Positions 24,298 through 33,860 are shown, numbered from the stretch's first letter. The stretch: 64,000 bases of DNA from Bryobacterales bacterium (GCA_003164035.1 PLRS01000141.1:1-64000); one strand, 5' to 3'. A program made the numbers and translations. The notes: generated by a model from the sequence alone, not told the origin.

Positions 24298-26985
24298 TCA
24301 GGCGCGGGCGGGGTCGTTCCGTTCGGTATCGACACCAAGCTCGGCAAAGGCGGCCTTCGCTTTCCCGGCGTCAAATTTGCCCTCGCGCGCCAGCCGCGAC
24401 AGCGCCGCGGTCACGATCGACTCGGCGTTGATTTCGAAATGTTTCCGCAAATACTCGCGGTTGTCGCTGCGGCCAAATCCATCGGTGCCCAGCGTTTCCA
24501 TCCGCCCCGGCAGCCACGGCGCCACCTGGTCCGCCACGGCCTTCATATAATCGGTGGCCGCCACGATGGGGCCGGCGGCGTCCTTCAAGGCCGTGAGCAG
24601 ATAGGGGATCCGTTCCGGCTGGTCGGGGTGGAGACGGTTCCAGCGTTCCACCGACAGGGCTTCCCGCCGCAGTTCAGTGTAACTGGTGACGCTCCACACG
24701 TCGGCGGGCAGGTCGTACTTTTCGGCCAGAATCCGTTGCGCGCGCAACGCTTCGTTGAGAATCGGACCGCTGCCGAACAACTGCACCCGGGCCGGGCTTT
24801 TCTTGGCGGGAAGGTAACGATAGATGCCCTTGAGCACACCTTCGGGGTTCAGGCCCTCCCTCATAGGCGGCATGGGGTAGTTTTCGTTGTACAGGGTGAG
24901 GTAGTAGAACAGGTCCTCGCGCTCCTGGTACATGCGGCGGATGCCGTCCTGCACGATGATGGCGATTTCGTAGGCGAAGGCGGGGTCGTAGGCGGCACAG
25001 TTGGGTACGGCGCTGGCCATCAGCAGGCTGTGGCCGTCCTGGTGCTGCAGCCCTTCGCCGGACAGGGTGGTGCGCCCGGCGGTGCCGCCGCAGAGGAAGC
25101 CTTTTCCGCGGGCGTCGCCGAACGCCCAGATCAGGTCGCCTACGCGCTGAAATCCGAACATGGAATAGTAAATGAAAAAGGGAATCATGTCCGCGCCGTA
25201 GTTCGCGTAGGCTGTGCCGGCGGCGGTGAACGAAGCCATGGAACCGGCTTCGGTGATCCCTTCTTCCAGAATCTGACCGTCCTTGGACTCCTTGTAGTAC
25301 AGGAACATCTCGGCGTCGTGGGGGCGATAGAGCTGGCCCTGGCTGGCGTAGATGCCGAACTGGCGGAACAGCGACTCCATGCCGAAGGTGCGGGCTTCAT
25401 CGGGGATGATCGGCACCACGCGCTTGCCGATCTCGGGATGTTTGAGGAGCTGGGTGAGCACGCGGACGAAGGCCATGGTGCTGGAGACTTCGCGGCCGGA
25501 AGAGCCTTCGAGCGATTCGGAAAAATATTCGACCGCGGGCGGCGTCACGGCGGGAACATCCACCCCGCGGCTGGGCATGTAGCCGCCGAGTTGGCGCCGG
25601 CGCTCGTGCAGGTAGGCCATTTCGGGGCTATCGGCGGGCGGCTTATAAAACGATGCGTTGCGCGCGGCGTCGTCCGGGATGGGAATTTCGAAGCGCGATT
25701 TGAAATGGGCGATTTCCTGCTCGTTGAGCTTCTTCTGCTGGTGGGTGATGTTGCGGCCCTCGCCGGCCTCGCCCAGGCCGTAGCCTTTGACGGTATGGGC
25801 CAGGACGACGGTGGGGCGGCCGGCGGTCTCCACCGCGGCCTTGTAGGCGTTATAGACCTTGCGCGGGTCGTGGCCGCCGCGCTTCAGGCGGTAAAGCTGG
25901 TCGTCGCTCAAGTGCGAAACCAGGTCGAGCAGTTCCGGGTATTTACCGAAAAAGTGCTGGCGCAGCCAGGCGCCGTCTTTGGTCACGTAGGTCTGGAATT
26001 CGCCATCCACCACTTCGGACATGCGCTGCACCAGCAGGCCGGTGGAGTCGCGCGCCAGCAGCTCGTCCCATTCGCTGCCCCAGATCAGCTTGACCACGTT
26101 CCAGCCGGCGCCGCGGAAGGCTCCCTCCAATTCCTGAATCACCTTGCCGTTGCCGCGCACCGGGCCGTCCAGGCGCTGGAGGTTGCAGTTTACGACGAAA
26201 ATCAGGTTATCGAGTTTTTCGCGGGATGCCAGCGTGAGCGAGCCCAGGGATTCGGGCTCGTCGGTTTCGCCGTCGCCCAGAAACGCCCAGATCTTGCGCG
26301 GCGTGACCTGGATCAGGCCGCGGTTTTCCAGGTAGCGCATGAAACGCGCCTGATAGATGGCGTTGATGGGTCCCAGGCCCATGGAAACGGTGGGGAATCG
26401 CCAGAAATCGGGCATCAGCCAGGGGTGGGGGTAGGACGGAAGACCGGGGGAATCGCGCAGCTCGTGGCGGAAGTTCTTGAGGCGATCCTCGCTCAGGCGC
26501 CCTTCGAGGAAGGCCCGGGCGTAGACGCCGGGCGAAGCATGGCCCTGAAAATAGACCAGGTCGCCGGGCTGGTCGCCGTAGTGGGCGTGGAAGAAATGGT
26601 TGAACCCCACTTCCAGAAGGGTGGCGAGGGAAGCGTAGGTGGAAATATGGCCGCCGATGCCGCTGTCGTACTTGTTCTGGCGGACCACCATGGCCATGGC
26701 GTTCCAGCGGATCAGGCTCTTGATGCGCCGTTCCATGGCGCGGTCGCCGGGGTACGGCACTTCCTGTTCGGGTCGAATGGTATTGACGTAGGGCGTGTTG
26801 ATTTGGGGAGCGAGTTCGACCCCGCTGGCGAGAGCGCGCTGCCGGAGTTGTTCCAGCAGGTAGGCGGCCCGGTCGGGACCCTCCTCATCGACGATCTGAT
26901 CCAGCGATTCGAGCCACTCCGCGGTTGCCGGTGGATCCAGGTCCACCACCCTCTCGTTGAGTTTCTGGTGCATGAATACTCTCAT
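24298..26985 (-). CDS. aceE: Pyruvate dehydrogenase E1 component, homodimeric type
   Basis: The 895-residue product matches AceE length and layout. The ThDP motif begins GDGETDEPES and ends VVNCN. The N-terminus contains NTIRPEQEVPYPGD and SGIGGHISTYAS, both hallmarks of AceE, and 'GGTAGRTTLSGEGLQHQDGH' lies in the second half. The ATG at 26985 is 9 nt after GGAGGT. It decarboxylates pyruvate and acetylates the lipoyl group of E2. No aceF or lpd gene is next to it, so the complex is encoded at separate loci. The long open frame on the opposite strand is a GC-rich shadow. Confidence 0.97.
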   Translation of the reverse strand: MRVFMHQKLNERVVDLDPPATAEWLESLDQIVDEEGPDRAAYLLEQLRQRALASGVELAPQINTPYVNTIRPEQEVPYPGDRAMERRIKSLIRWNAMAMVVRQNKYDSGIGGHISTYASLATLLEVGFNHFFHAHYGDQPGDLVYFQGHASPGVYARAFLEGRLSEDRLKNFRHELRDSPGLPSYPHPWLMPDFWRFPTVSMGLGPINAIYQARFMRYLENRGLIQVTPRKIWAFLGDGETDEPESLGSLTLASREKLDNLIFVVNCNLQRLDGPVRGNGKVIQELEGAFRGAGWNVVKLIWGSEWDELLARDSTGLLVQRMSEVVDGEFQTYVTKDGAWLRQHFFGKYPELLDLVSHLSDDQLYRLKRGGHDPRKVYNAYKAAVETAGRPTVVLAHTVKGYGLGEAGEGRNITHQQKKLNEQEIAHFKSRFEIPIPDDAARNASFYKPPADSPEMAYLHERRRQLGGYMPSRGVDVPAVTPPAVEYFSESLEGSSGREVSSTMAFVRVLTQLLKHPEIGKRVVPIIPDEARTFGMESLFRQFGIYASQGQLYRPHDAEMFLYYKESKDGQILEEGITEAGSMASFTAAGTAYANYGADMIPFFIYYSMFGFQRVGDLIWAFGDARGKGFLCGGTAGRTTLSGEGLQHQDGHSLLMASAVPNCAAYDPAFAYEIAIIVQDGIRRMYQEREDLFYYLTLYNENYPMPPMREGLNPEGVLKGIYRYLPAKKSPARVQLFGSGPILNEALRAQRILAEKYDLPADVWSVTSYTELRREALSVERWNRLHPDQPERIPYLLTALKDAAGPIVAATDYMKAVADQVAPWLPGRMETLGTDGFGRSDNREYLRKHFEINAESIVTAALSRLAREGKFDAGKAKAAFAELGVDTERNDPARA

Positions 26986-27142
26986 TATAATGAACCTCCG
27001 GCTGCCACGGACCCGTGGGTTGATTACAATGGCACAAGGGGGTGCAGCCCGCGGCGTTTGAAAATCCGATGAACATCGGGCGACGGGCTTGCCAAACCCG
27101 GAATCTATCGGCTATCAGTAGTAATTCGGGAGGCTTTTCATC

Positions 27143-27370
27143 ATGGTGACGTGCCCGGTATGCGACGGCGCAATCGATCTCGATGAAGAAGACGTAGACG
27201 AAGGCGACATCGTCAGTTGTGACGAGTGCGGCGCGGATTTGACGGTGGTGAGCGTGGAACCGCTCGAGCTGGAGTCGGCGGAAGAGGTGGAGGAGGAAGA
27301 AGAAGAGGAAGAGGACGATTACCTCGAGGAAGACGAGGAGGACGAAGATGCCGACGAGGACTGGAAATAG
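27143..27370 (+). CDS. LysW-like zinc-ribbon carrier protein with extended acidic tail
   Basis: The 75-residue protein opens MVTCPVCDGAIDLDEEDV and continues with VSCDECGADLTVVSVEPLEL. This matches the LysW/ArgW amino-group carrier fold: two CxxC pairs, then the conserved PLEL. A canonical LysW then ends EDWGE, where the terminal Glu is the attachment site. Here a tail of about 30 Glu/Asp residues follows and the protein ends EDWK. The family assignment is good; the carrier function is doubtful without the terminal Glu. No lysX or lysYZ gene lies nearby. The next gene begins 1 bp later. Confidence 0.75.
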   Translation: MVTCPVCDGAIDLDEEDVDEGDIVSCDECGADLTVVSVEPLELESAEEVEEEEEEEEDDYLEEDEEDEDADEDWK

Positions 27371-27371
27371 G

Positions 27372-27752
27372 ATGAGTATCGACACCCGTTTCCGGCCCGC
27401 CTTGAGAAAGGCGGTTGCCGTTTTCGCCTTGCTGGCATGCTCCGGGGCAGCGATCGCCCAGCAGCAGAAGAAGGGAAGCCAGCAGACGCGCAGCGTGCAG
27501 GGCGTGGTTCATGCGCCCGACGGCGCGCCCCAGGCCGGCGCCGTCGTGCAGCTCGAAAACAAACGGACGATGCAGGTCCGCTCCTTCATATCTCAGGCGG
27601 ACGGCAGCTACTACTTTCACGATCTTAACGCGGACGTGGATTATGGGCTGCGCGCCGAATTCCGCGGGGCGGCCAGCGACAAGCGTACCGTCAGCAGCTT
27701 CGATTCCCGCCAGGACGTGACCATGGACCTGCAATTGAAGGCCGCCAAATGA
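27372..27752 (+). CDS. Secreted carboxypeptidase-regulatory-like (CarboxypepD_reg) domain protein
   Basis: From the ATG at 27372 the product is 126 residues. A signal peptide (about 30 residues, ending SGAAIAQ) is followed by one beta-sandwich domain: 'VQGVVHAPDGAPQAGAVVQL', 'FISQADGSYYFHDLNADVDY'. Such domains are found at the N-terminus of TonB receptors; here it stands alone. It starts 1 bp after the LysW-like stop, so the two are co-transcribed. The function is unknown; surface or periplasmic binding is likely. Confidence 0.75.
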   Translation: MSIDTRFRPALRKAVAVFALLACSGAAIAQQQKKGSQQTRSVQGVVHAPDGAPQAGAVVQLENKRTMQVRSFISQADGSYYFHDLNADVDYGLRAEFRGAASDKRTVSSFDSRQDVTMDLQLKAAK

Positions 27753-27882
27753 ATCCAAGGGGATCTGTGGTAGACTCACCGTCGGGACCCAAAGGCCCGG
27801 TTCGGCCTCGGGTCGCGGTCCGGCACCCCGCCAACCCGGATATGCATTCCAGCGCGTCCCATCGGCTTCGGGAAAACCTTGG

Positions 27883-28128
27883 ATGGCTTCGGAGAACTTT
27901 CTGCCCCTGACCCGGGACGAGCATTACGAGCTAGGTCGAGAGCTGCGGGCGATGAGCGCCCGGATGCGTGAACTGTGCGGTTTGGTGGTGAGCGTGTACG
28001 GTCCCAATAACCAGTCGGCTTTTCAATTCGAAAAGGCGACGGCAGTTTTGGACCGCTTGCGCGGCGACATGCAGGCGCAGGCGGAAGCCGACCTGCCGGG
28101 ATTCGATGTTCGCGGGTATTACGACTGA
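27883..28128 (+). CDS. Small helical hypothetical protein
   Basis: This 81-residue protein is helical and charged ('LTRDEHYELGRELRAMSARM', then ATAVLDRLRGDMQAQAEADL, ending 'FDVRGYYD'). It has no TM helix or signal peptide. The ATG at 27883 follows GGAAAACCTTGG, a weak ribosome site. No family was recognised. It lies 78 bp upstream of tRNA-Asp. Amphipathic helices suggest an oligomer or a partner protein. Confidence 0.6.
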   Translation: MASENFLPLTRDEHYELGRELRAMSARMRELCGLVVSVYGPNNQSAFQFEKATAVLDRLRGDMQAQAEADLPGFDVRGYYD

Positions 28129-28206
28129 GGCGGCGCGGCTTTCCTGTTCGATTTGGACTCGGCGCGCCGATCATGCTAGCATCGAAGATGTTGGCGTGAG
28201 CAATGC

Positions 28207-28283
<77 letters not shown>

Positions 28284-28467
28284 TTCCTTTCAATCGCTTC
28301 CGAGCTTTCAAGTTCCGGCTGTCCCAATCGAGGAAGAAGTGGATGCCAGCGAGTGGTCGGCCTTTGGTTTGGGACGCCGCCGAGGCAAGAAAAGTTCCCG
28401 GTGTGGTCGAGCAACATTTTTTCGCGGTTGGGCCACAGAGACCTCCTTGTGACCCCGCCCGCGCCGC

Positions 28468-29889
28468 TCAATGCCCGAACGAAGATTTCACTTGAGGCAT
28501 TGTATTCATCTTGCTGAAGCGGGGCCAGTTGTAACCGTAGAACGCCACGAAGGCGAAGCAGAACATGGGGACGATGAAGCCGCGCGACATGTCGAACTTA
28601 TCGGCCACATAACCCATCAGCTTGGGTAGAATCGCGCCACCCATGATGGCCATCACGATAAACGCCGAAGCTTTCTTCGCGCGCGCGCCCAAGCCGAAGA
28701 TTCCCAGCGCGAAAATCGTCGGGAACATGATCGACATGAAGAAGTAACTCAGAAATACGCAGGCCACCGAAACCCAGCCCAGCTTCAGGAAAACCAGCAG
28801 CGTGACGGCCACGTTCATCAGCCCGTACAGGCCCAGAATCTTGTGCGCGGCGAATTTCCGTAACAGCCCGGCGCCGCTGAACCGGCCCACCAGAAAGAAG
28901 ATCAGCCCCAGCGACGCCATGCTGGAAGCCCCTTTGTCGCTCAGCGCCAGCGCGCCGTTGCGGGCGGTCTCGAACCATCCCTGCAGCCAGGGTTGCAGGA
29001 TGCCGGCGTGGCTCGAAAGGTGCGTCATGCGGGAGGCCCAGACGGCCGGGATGGCCGGCAATTCCGAAGTCATGTAGTTAATGAAGAAGCTGAAGATGCC
29101 GGCCTGCGCCGCCACGTAAAGGAATTGCGCCGCCACCGCCAGCACGAAATGCGGGTGGGTCCAGATGGAGTGGGAGACGCTCCCGGTCGTATCGTCAAGG
29201 TGATAGTCGTCCTCGGTTTTGATGTCGGGCATATCGGCGAAGAAGAAAACCGTGGCCAGCACCAGCACCACCAGAGCCATGCCCACGTACGGAATGTAGA
29301 GCGTCTGGCTGCCGGTGCTGTGGCCGGCGGCGTCCTTGGAGTAGAAATACATGCTGCCCACGATGGGCCCGCAGATCCATCCCACCCCGTTGGACGATTG
29401 CGCCAGGTTGATGCGCGTGGCGGCATATCGCGGGTCGCCGAGCACGGTGGTGTAAGGGTTGGCGATGGTCTCGAGAAACGTCAGCCCGGTGGCGATGAGG
29501 CACACTCCCGCCAGAAAAGCCACGAACGCGGTGGTGGGCGATACGGCCCCTTCATGAACCATGGCGTTGATATGGGTGGCCGGAATGAACCAGAACCCGC
29601 CCGCCGACACGATGGCCAAACCGGCGATAATTCCGCCCTTGTAGCCCAGCTTGCTGGCCAGCCAGCCCGCCGGCATGGACATGAGGAAGTAGCCGAGATA
29701 GTGGGCGAACTGCACCCAGGCCGACTGCGACTTGTTCAGGTGCAACTCCTCCTGAAAATGCTTGTCCATCACGTCGATCATGCCGTTGCAGAATCCCCAG
29801 AGAAGGAACAACGAGGTCACCAGGAGGAACGGGAACAGGAAGTTTCTCCCATCGGTACCGATAAAGATACTCTTTTTGTCGCGGGTCAT
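28468..29889 (-). CDS. FucP/NagP-type sugar MFS transporter
   Basis: The 473-residue protein has about 12 TM helices. It carries the FucP-subfamily signatures FLLWGFCNGMIDVMDKHFQE, GCNGMI-like N-terminus and 'FLETIANPYTTVLGDPRYAA' with R.NLAQ, which mark the glucose/galactose or fucose:H+ symporter family. It imports a monosaccharide such as L-fucose, galactose, glucose or N-acetylglucosamine; substrate cannot be read from sequence. It is divergent from moeA, with only 44 bp between the starts. The rhamnosidase at 9448 and gmd/fcl at 55 kb show deoxysugar metabolism nearby, but no catabolic operon is attached. Confidence 0.85.
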   Translation of the reverse strand: MTRDKKSIFIGTDGRNFLFPFLLVTSLFLLWGFCNGMIDVMDKHFQEELHLNKSQSAWVQFAHYLGYFLMSMPAGWLASKLGYKGGIIAGLAIVSAGGFWFIPATHINAMVHEGAVSPTTAFVAFLAGVCLIATGLTFLETIANPYTTVLGDPRYAATRINLAQSSNGVGWICGPIVGSMYFYSKDAAGHSTGSQTLYIPYVGMALVVLVLATVFFFADMPDIKTEDDYHLDDTTGSVSHSIWTHPHFVLAVAAQFLYVAAQAGIFSFFINYMTSELPAIPAVWASRMTHLSSHAGILQPWLQGWFETARNGALALSDKGASSMASLGLIFFLVGRFSGAGLLRKFAAHKILGLYGLMNVAVTLLVFLKLGWVSVACVFLSYFFMSIMFPTIFALGIFGLGARAKKASAFIVMAIMGGAILPKLMGYVADKFDMSRGFIVPMFCFAFVAFYGYNWPRFSKMNTMPQVKSSFGH

Positions 29890-29933
29890 GGCGATCAGAC
29901 GATTCTAACAGGCATTCCCCCTACAATAGAGCT

Positions 29934-31121
29934 GTGGCCGCCCTCGCATTCCCCCAAGCCCGACAGATGGTGCTCGACCGGGTCCGCTCGCATCTTCCTC
30001 AACCGCGCTGGGAGCGCATCGACCTGGCGGAGGCGGCGGGGCGGGTGCTGGCCGAAACTCTCGCCGCCGACCGCGACGCGCCGCCGTTCGACCGTTCCAT
30101 GCGCGATGGCTATGCCGTCCGCGCGGCCGACTTGCCCGGCGCCCTGGCGGTGATCGGCGAAGTACGCGCCGGAACGGCCTTCCGCGGTTCTGTGGGCGAG
30201 TGCCAGGCGGTTGAAATCATGACCGGAGCGCCGGTTCCCGATGGGGCCGACGCGGTGGTCATGCTGGAGCACGCGCGGCGGCGGGACGCGGAGGTCGAGA
30301 TCGACGGAGGCGTCCAGACCGGGCAAAACATCAGCCGGCAAGGCTCGGAAGCCCGCGCCGGAGACGTGGTGGCCGCGGCCGGCGTGCGCATCGATTACAG
30401 CTACGCCGCCCTGGGCGCCTCCATCGGCCGCACCCGGCTGAAGGTTTTCCATCGCCCGGAGGTCGCCATCGTCGCCACCGGCGATGAAATCGTGCCCGTC
30501 GATGCCACCCCCGAGCCTTTCCAGATTCGCAACTCCAACGCCGCATCGCTGGCCGCGCAGATCGCCCGCGCCGGCGGCGTTCCGCGCCATCTTCCGATCG
30601 TGCGCGACGACCTCGACAACACCCGCGCGGTGCTGGAATGGGCGTTCGAATCCGACCTGGTGCTGATTTCGGGGGGTGTCTCGCGGGGCAAATACGACGT
30701 GGTGGAACCGGCCCTGGCGAGCCTGGGAGCGGAATTCTTTTTCGACCGCGTCGCCATGCAACCCGGCCAGCCCACGGTGTTCGGCCGGGCTTGCGGCAAG
30801 TTCTTCCTCGGCCTTCCCGGCAACCCGGCCGCCACCATGGTGACCTTCGAAGTGCTGGCGCGCGCGGCGCTCGACCTGGTTGCCGGCCACGCCGCGCCGC
30901 TGCTTCCCTTTTCATACGCGAAGCTGGCGCGCGACTTTCACCAGCACGCCGGGCTCACCCGTTTTCTTCCCGCCACGGTTCTCGACGGCGAAGTCACGCC
31001 GATCGACTGGAGCGGTTCGGGCGACATCAACGCCCTGGCTCGGGCCAACGCCTTTCTGGCGACCGATCCCGCCCGGACCGAATACGCCGCCGGAGAATGG
31101 GTTCGGGTGCTCGCCAAATGA
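29934..31121 (+). CDS. moeA: Molybdopterin molybdenumtransferase MoeA
   Basis: The GTG at 29934 starts a 395-residue protein with MoeA motifs: PPFDRSMRDGYAVRAADLPG, EIMTGAPVPDGADAVVMLE, IVATGDEIV, 'ISGGVSRGKYDVVEPALASL' and LGLPGNPAATMVTFE. It inserts molybdate into adenylylated molybdopterin. It is the first gene of a compact moeA-moaC-mog operon, and each later gene overlaps the previous one by 4 bp. Molybdoenzymes (for example DMSOR-type partners of the Fe-S/NrfD module at the window start) are plausible consumers. Confidence 0.95.
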   Translation: MAALAFPQARQMVLDRVRSHLPQPRWERIDLAEAAGRVLAETLAADRDAPPFDRSMRDGYAVRAADLPGALAVIGEVRAGTAFRGSVGECQAVEIMTGAPVPDGADAVVMLEHARRRDAEVEIDGGVQTGQNISRQGSEARAGDVVAAAGVRIDYSYAALGASIGRTRLKVFHRPEVAIVATGDEIVPVDATPEPFQIRNSNAASLAAQIARAGGVPRHLPIVRDDLDNTRAVLEWAFESDLVLISGGVSRGKYDVVEPALASLGAEFFFDRVAMQPGQPTVFGRACGKFFLGLPGNPAATMVTFEVLARAALDLVAGHAAPLLPFSYAKLARDFHQHAGLTRFLPATVLDGEVTPIDWSGSGDINALARANAFLATDPARTEYAAGEWVRVLAK

Positions 31122-31588
31122 AAAAGCTCTCTCATTACGATGCCGCCGGCCAGGCCCGCATGGTGGATGTGGGTGCGAAGGCCGCTACCGTGCGCACGGC
31201 CCGGGCCCACGCCTTTGTGCGTATCGGGCCCAAAGCGCTGCGGAAGCTGCCCGCCAATCCCAAGGGTAATCCGCTGGAGGTGGCGCGGCTGGCCGGCATC
31301 ATGGCCGCCAAGCGAACCAGCGAGCTGATCCCCCTCTGTCATTCTCTGCCCCTGGCCTTTGCCGACGTCGAGGCGAGCGTCGAAAAGCGAGGTGTGCGCA
31401 TTCTCACCACCGCCCGGACTTCCGCTCAGACCGGGGTGGAAATGGAGGCTCTCACGGCCGCGGCCGTGGCCGCTCTGACGGTCTACGATATGACCAAGGC
31501 GCTGGATAAATCGATCGAGATTCAGGACGTCTATCTACTCGAAAAGACAGGCGGCAAGAGCGGGGACTTCAAGAGGAGCATGAAGTGA
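31118..31588 (+). CDS. moaC: Cyclic pyranopterin monophosphate synthase MoaC
   Basis: The 156-residue protein contains [16 protein letters not shown], the pocket [31 protein letters not shown] and [20 protein letters not shown] ending GGKSGDFKR, all MoaC signatures. It converts the 3',8-cH2GTP product of MoaA to cPMP. The ATG overlaps the moeA stop by 4 bp and the stop overlaps the mog start. No moaA is nearby. Confidence 0.97.
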   Translation: MKKLSHYDAAGQARMVDVGAKAATVRTARAHAFVRIGPKALRKLPANPKGNPLEVARLAGIMAAKRTSELIPLCHSLPLAFADVEASVEKRGVRILTTARTSAQTGVEMEALTAAAVAALTVYDMTKALDKSIEIQDVYLLEKTGGKSGDFKRSMK

Positions 31589-32082
31589 AAATCGCAGCCG
31601 TTCTCACCATCAGCGACTCGGCCACGCGAGGTCTACGCAGCGACCGCAGCGGTCCCGCCGTGCGCGCCCGCCTGGAGGAGCTTGGCTGGACGGTGCCGGT
31701 GATGGATGTGTTGCCTGACGAAGCGGACCTGATCGGCGAGCGCCTCCGGGATCTGGCCGACGGAGGCCGGATCGAGGCGATTTTCACCACCGGCGGCACC
31801 GGCGTGGCCAAGCGCGACGTCACCCCGGAGGCCACGCGCGCCGCTATCGAGCGCGAAATTCCCGGCCTGGCGGAGCGGATGCGCGCCCGCGGCCTGGAAT
31901 CCACGCCTCGCGCCGCACTTTCCCGCGCGGTAGCCGGTACCCGCGGCGATGTACTGATCGTCAACCTTCCCGGATCGCCGCAAGGCGCGGTGGATTCGCT
32001 CGATGCTATCGTGGAGTTAGTACCGCACGTGCTCGATCTGTTGCGAGGCCGTACGGAACATGGAAGCGAGGGTCGGAAATAA
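31585..32082 (+). CDS. mog: Molybdopterin adenylyltransferase (MogA/MoaB family)
   Basis: From the GTG at 31585 the product is 165 residues with [39 protein letters not shown] and [17 protein letters not shown]. This is the MPT-binding fold with GGTG and PGSP motifs. It adenylylates molybdopterin before MoeA inserts molybdate. It overlaps moaC by 4 bp, completing the cofactor operon. The MogA versus MoaB choice rests on similarity only. Confidence 0.93.
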   Translation: MKIAAVLTISDSATRGLRSDRSGPAVRARLEELGWTVPVMDVLPDEADLIGERLRDLADGGRIEAIFTTGGTGVAKRDVTPEATRAAIEREIPGLAERMRARGLESTPRAALSRAVAGTRGDVLIVNLPGSPQGAVDSLDAIVELVPHVLDLLRGRTEHGSEGRK

Positions 32083-32083
32083 T

Positions 32084-33238
32084 ATGCGGCGCGTGTTTGT
32101 GGTGATGTGTGTTGGCATGGTCTTGACGGTGTTTGGCGCGCTGGTGGCCGCACAGCAGGCGGACCAGAAGCAGGAGCCGAAACTGGCCGACAAGCAGGAG
32201 CGGAATGCCGGAGACGCGCTCGACCTGGACCTCCCGAAAATCACCATCACGACTTTCAACGTGGTGGCTCCGGTGCTGGCGTGGGGCTACGACGGTAACC
32301 CGGTGGGCGGCCTCCGGCCCGAACAGTTCCACATCTTCGATAACGGCGTGGAGCAGCAGGCCCGGGTGGACGTGAGCTTCCAGCCGATTTCGCTGGTGAT
32401 CGGCATTCAGGCCAACTCCGCCGTGGAACACATCCTGCCCGAGGTGAACAAGATCGGCAACCTGATTAAGCCGCTGCTGCTGGGCGACCAGGGCGAAGCC
32501 GCGGTGATTGCCTACGATTCGCGCATCCGCACGCTGCAGGACTTCACCACCGACCCCGACAAAATCGCCAAAGCGGTGAAGAGCATTTACCCCGGCAGCA
32601 CCTCCGTCCGGCTGGTGGATTCGGTCGAAGCCGGCATGCGCCTGCTGGCGCATCGGCCCAAGAACCGCCGCCGGATCATGCTCTGGATCGGCGAAGCGCG
32701 CGACATGGGCAGCCAGGCGCGCGGGCGCGAGACCATGATCGACCTGCAGCTTTACAACATCATGTTTTTCCAGGTGGATATGTCGCACCTTCTCGAGACC
32801 TTGAGCGGGCCCCCCAGGGAGCCCGACCGCCGCGCCCTTTCGCAACCGCCGGCCGCGTACCCCATGCCGATGAACCAGGTGGCCACGCCTACCACGGTTG
32901 CCGAGGCTTACGGACCGGAGAATCAGGTGCAGTTCATGCCGCTCATGGAGGAAATCTACCGGGACGCCAAGGCGATTCTCAAGGCCAATCCCACCGTGGT
33001 GTTCACCCGGGCGACCGGTGGAAACCAATTCTCGTTTTATCGCGGCAAGGGTTTGGAGCAAGCCATCGAAAAAATCGGCGATCAGGTACACGCCGAATAC
33101 CTGCTGAGTTACAACCCCAATAAGGAAGTGATGGTGGGCCAGGGCGGGTTCCACCAGATCAAGGTGGAGATCTCCTCGCCCTTGGTCAAGAAAGTGCAGA
33201 CGCGGCCGGGCTATTGGGCCGCCGCCCTGGCGCAATAA
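32084..33238 (+). CDS. VWFA-related acidobacterial secreted protein
   Basis: About 384 residues from the ATG at 32084 (a start at 32060 is also possible). A signal peptide (MRRVFVVMCVGMVLTVFGAL, cleavage near VAA-QQ) is followed by a von Willebrand A-like domain: 'FHIFDNGVEQQARVDVSFQP', a decayed MIDAS in VIGIQANSA instead of DxSxS, AAVIAYDSRIRTLQDFT, IMLWIGEARDMGS. The family is typical of Acidobacteria and of unknown function, probably a periplasmic or surface binding protein. Loss of the DxSxS metal site in this copy is notable. It lies 1 bp after mog, but a functional link is not expected. Confidence 0.75.
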   Translation: MRRVFVVMCVGMVLTVFGALVAAQQADQKQEPKLADKQERNAGDALDLDLPKITITTFNVVAPVLAWGYDGNPVGGLRPEQFHIFDNGVEQQARVDVSFQPISLVIGIQANSAVEHILPEVNKIGNLIKPLLLGDQGEAAVIAYDSRIRTLQDFTTDPDKIAKAVKSIYPGSTSVRLVDSVEAGMRLLAHRPKNRRRIMLWIGEARDMGSQARGRETMIDLQLYNIMFFQVDMSHLLETLSGPPREPDRRALSQPPAAYPMPMNQVATPTTVAEAYGPENQVQFMPLMEEIYRDAKAILKANPTVVFTRATGGNQFSFYRGKGLEQAIEKIGDQVHAEYLLSYNPNKEVMVGQGGFHQIKVEISSPLVKKVQTRPGYWAAALAQ

Positions 33239-33264
33239 AGGCCTCAACGGGAGAACGATTCTCT

Positions 33265-33855
33265 ATGAAAACACCACTCTCCGCCGAGGCGCTTGACCTT
33301 GTTTTTCGTCAGGCCCGCACCTACCACGGGTGGCTGCCCGACCCCGTGGAACCGAAGCTGTTACAGGATTTGTACGATCTGGTGAAGCTGGGGCCGACCT
33401 CCGCCAACTGCTCGCCGGCCCGCCTGGTTTTTCTCACCACGCCTGCCGCCAAACAGCGCCTGTTGCCGGCACTGATGCCAGGCAACGTGCCGCAGGTGCA
33501 GCAGGCGCCGGTGACCGCCATCGTGGCTTGGGACAACGAATTCCATGAAAAACTGCCCCGGCTGTTTCCTTATGCCGACGCCCGCGCCTGGTTCACCGGT
33601 AACGCCAAGCTGATTCATGACACCGCATTTCGAAACTCGTCCCTGGAAGGCGCCTACCTGATTCTGGCGGCGCGGTCGCTTGGCCTGGACACCGGCCCCA
33701 TGTCGGGCTTCGACCCGGCTAAATTGGATGCCGAATTCTTCCCCAACGGCAAATGGAACTCGAATTTCATCTGCAACCTGGGCTACGGCGACCCGTCCTC
33801 TCTACACCCACGCGCCCCGCGCCTGGAATTCGACGAAGCCTGCCAGATTCTGTAA
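33265..33855 (+). CDS. rutE: RutE-like malonic semialdehyde reductase (nitroreductase family)
   Basis: The 196-residue protein is exactly E. coli RutE length and carries TYHGWLPDPVEPKLLQDLYD and KLGPTSANCSPARLVFLTTP, typical of RutE/HadB/YdfG-like nitroreductases. It uses FMN and NAD(P)H to reduce 3-oxopropanoate in uracil breakdown or related toxic aldehydes or quinones. No other rut genes are present, so the substrate in this organism is open. GGGAGA precedes the start. Confidence 0.85.
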   Translation: MKTPLSAEALDLVFRQARTYHGWLPDPVEPKLLQDLYDLVKLGPTSANCSPARLVFLTTPAAKQRLLPALMPGNVPQVQQAPVTAIVAWDNEFHEKLPRLFPYADARAWFTGNAKLIHDTAFRNSSLEGAYLILAARSLGLDTGPMSGFDPAKLDAEFFPNGKWNSNFICNLGYGDPSSLHPRAPRLEFDEACQIL

Positions 33856-33860
33856 GACTA

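Noticed and set aside
24115-27072. 985-residue open frame on the plus strand opposite aceE
   Set aside because: It is the mirror of a strongly supported gene in GC-rich DNA. It is Gly/Ala/His-rich, has no motif and spans gene borders.
27753-27882. Structured small RNA between the CarboxypepD_reg and helical protein genes
   Set aside because: The GC-rich 130 bp can fold, but it lacks the conserved core of SRP RNA and I could not recognise 6S or other RNA motifs.
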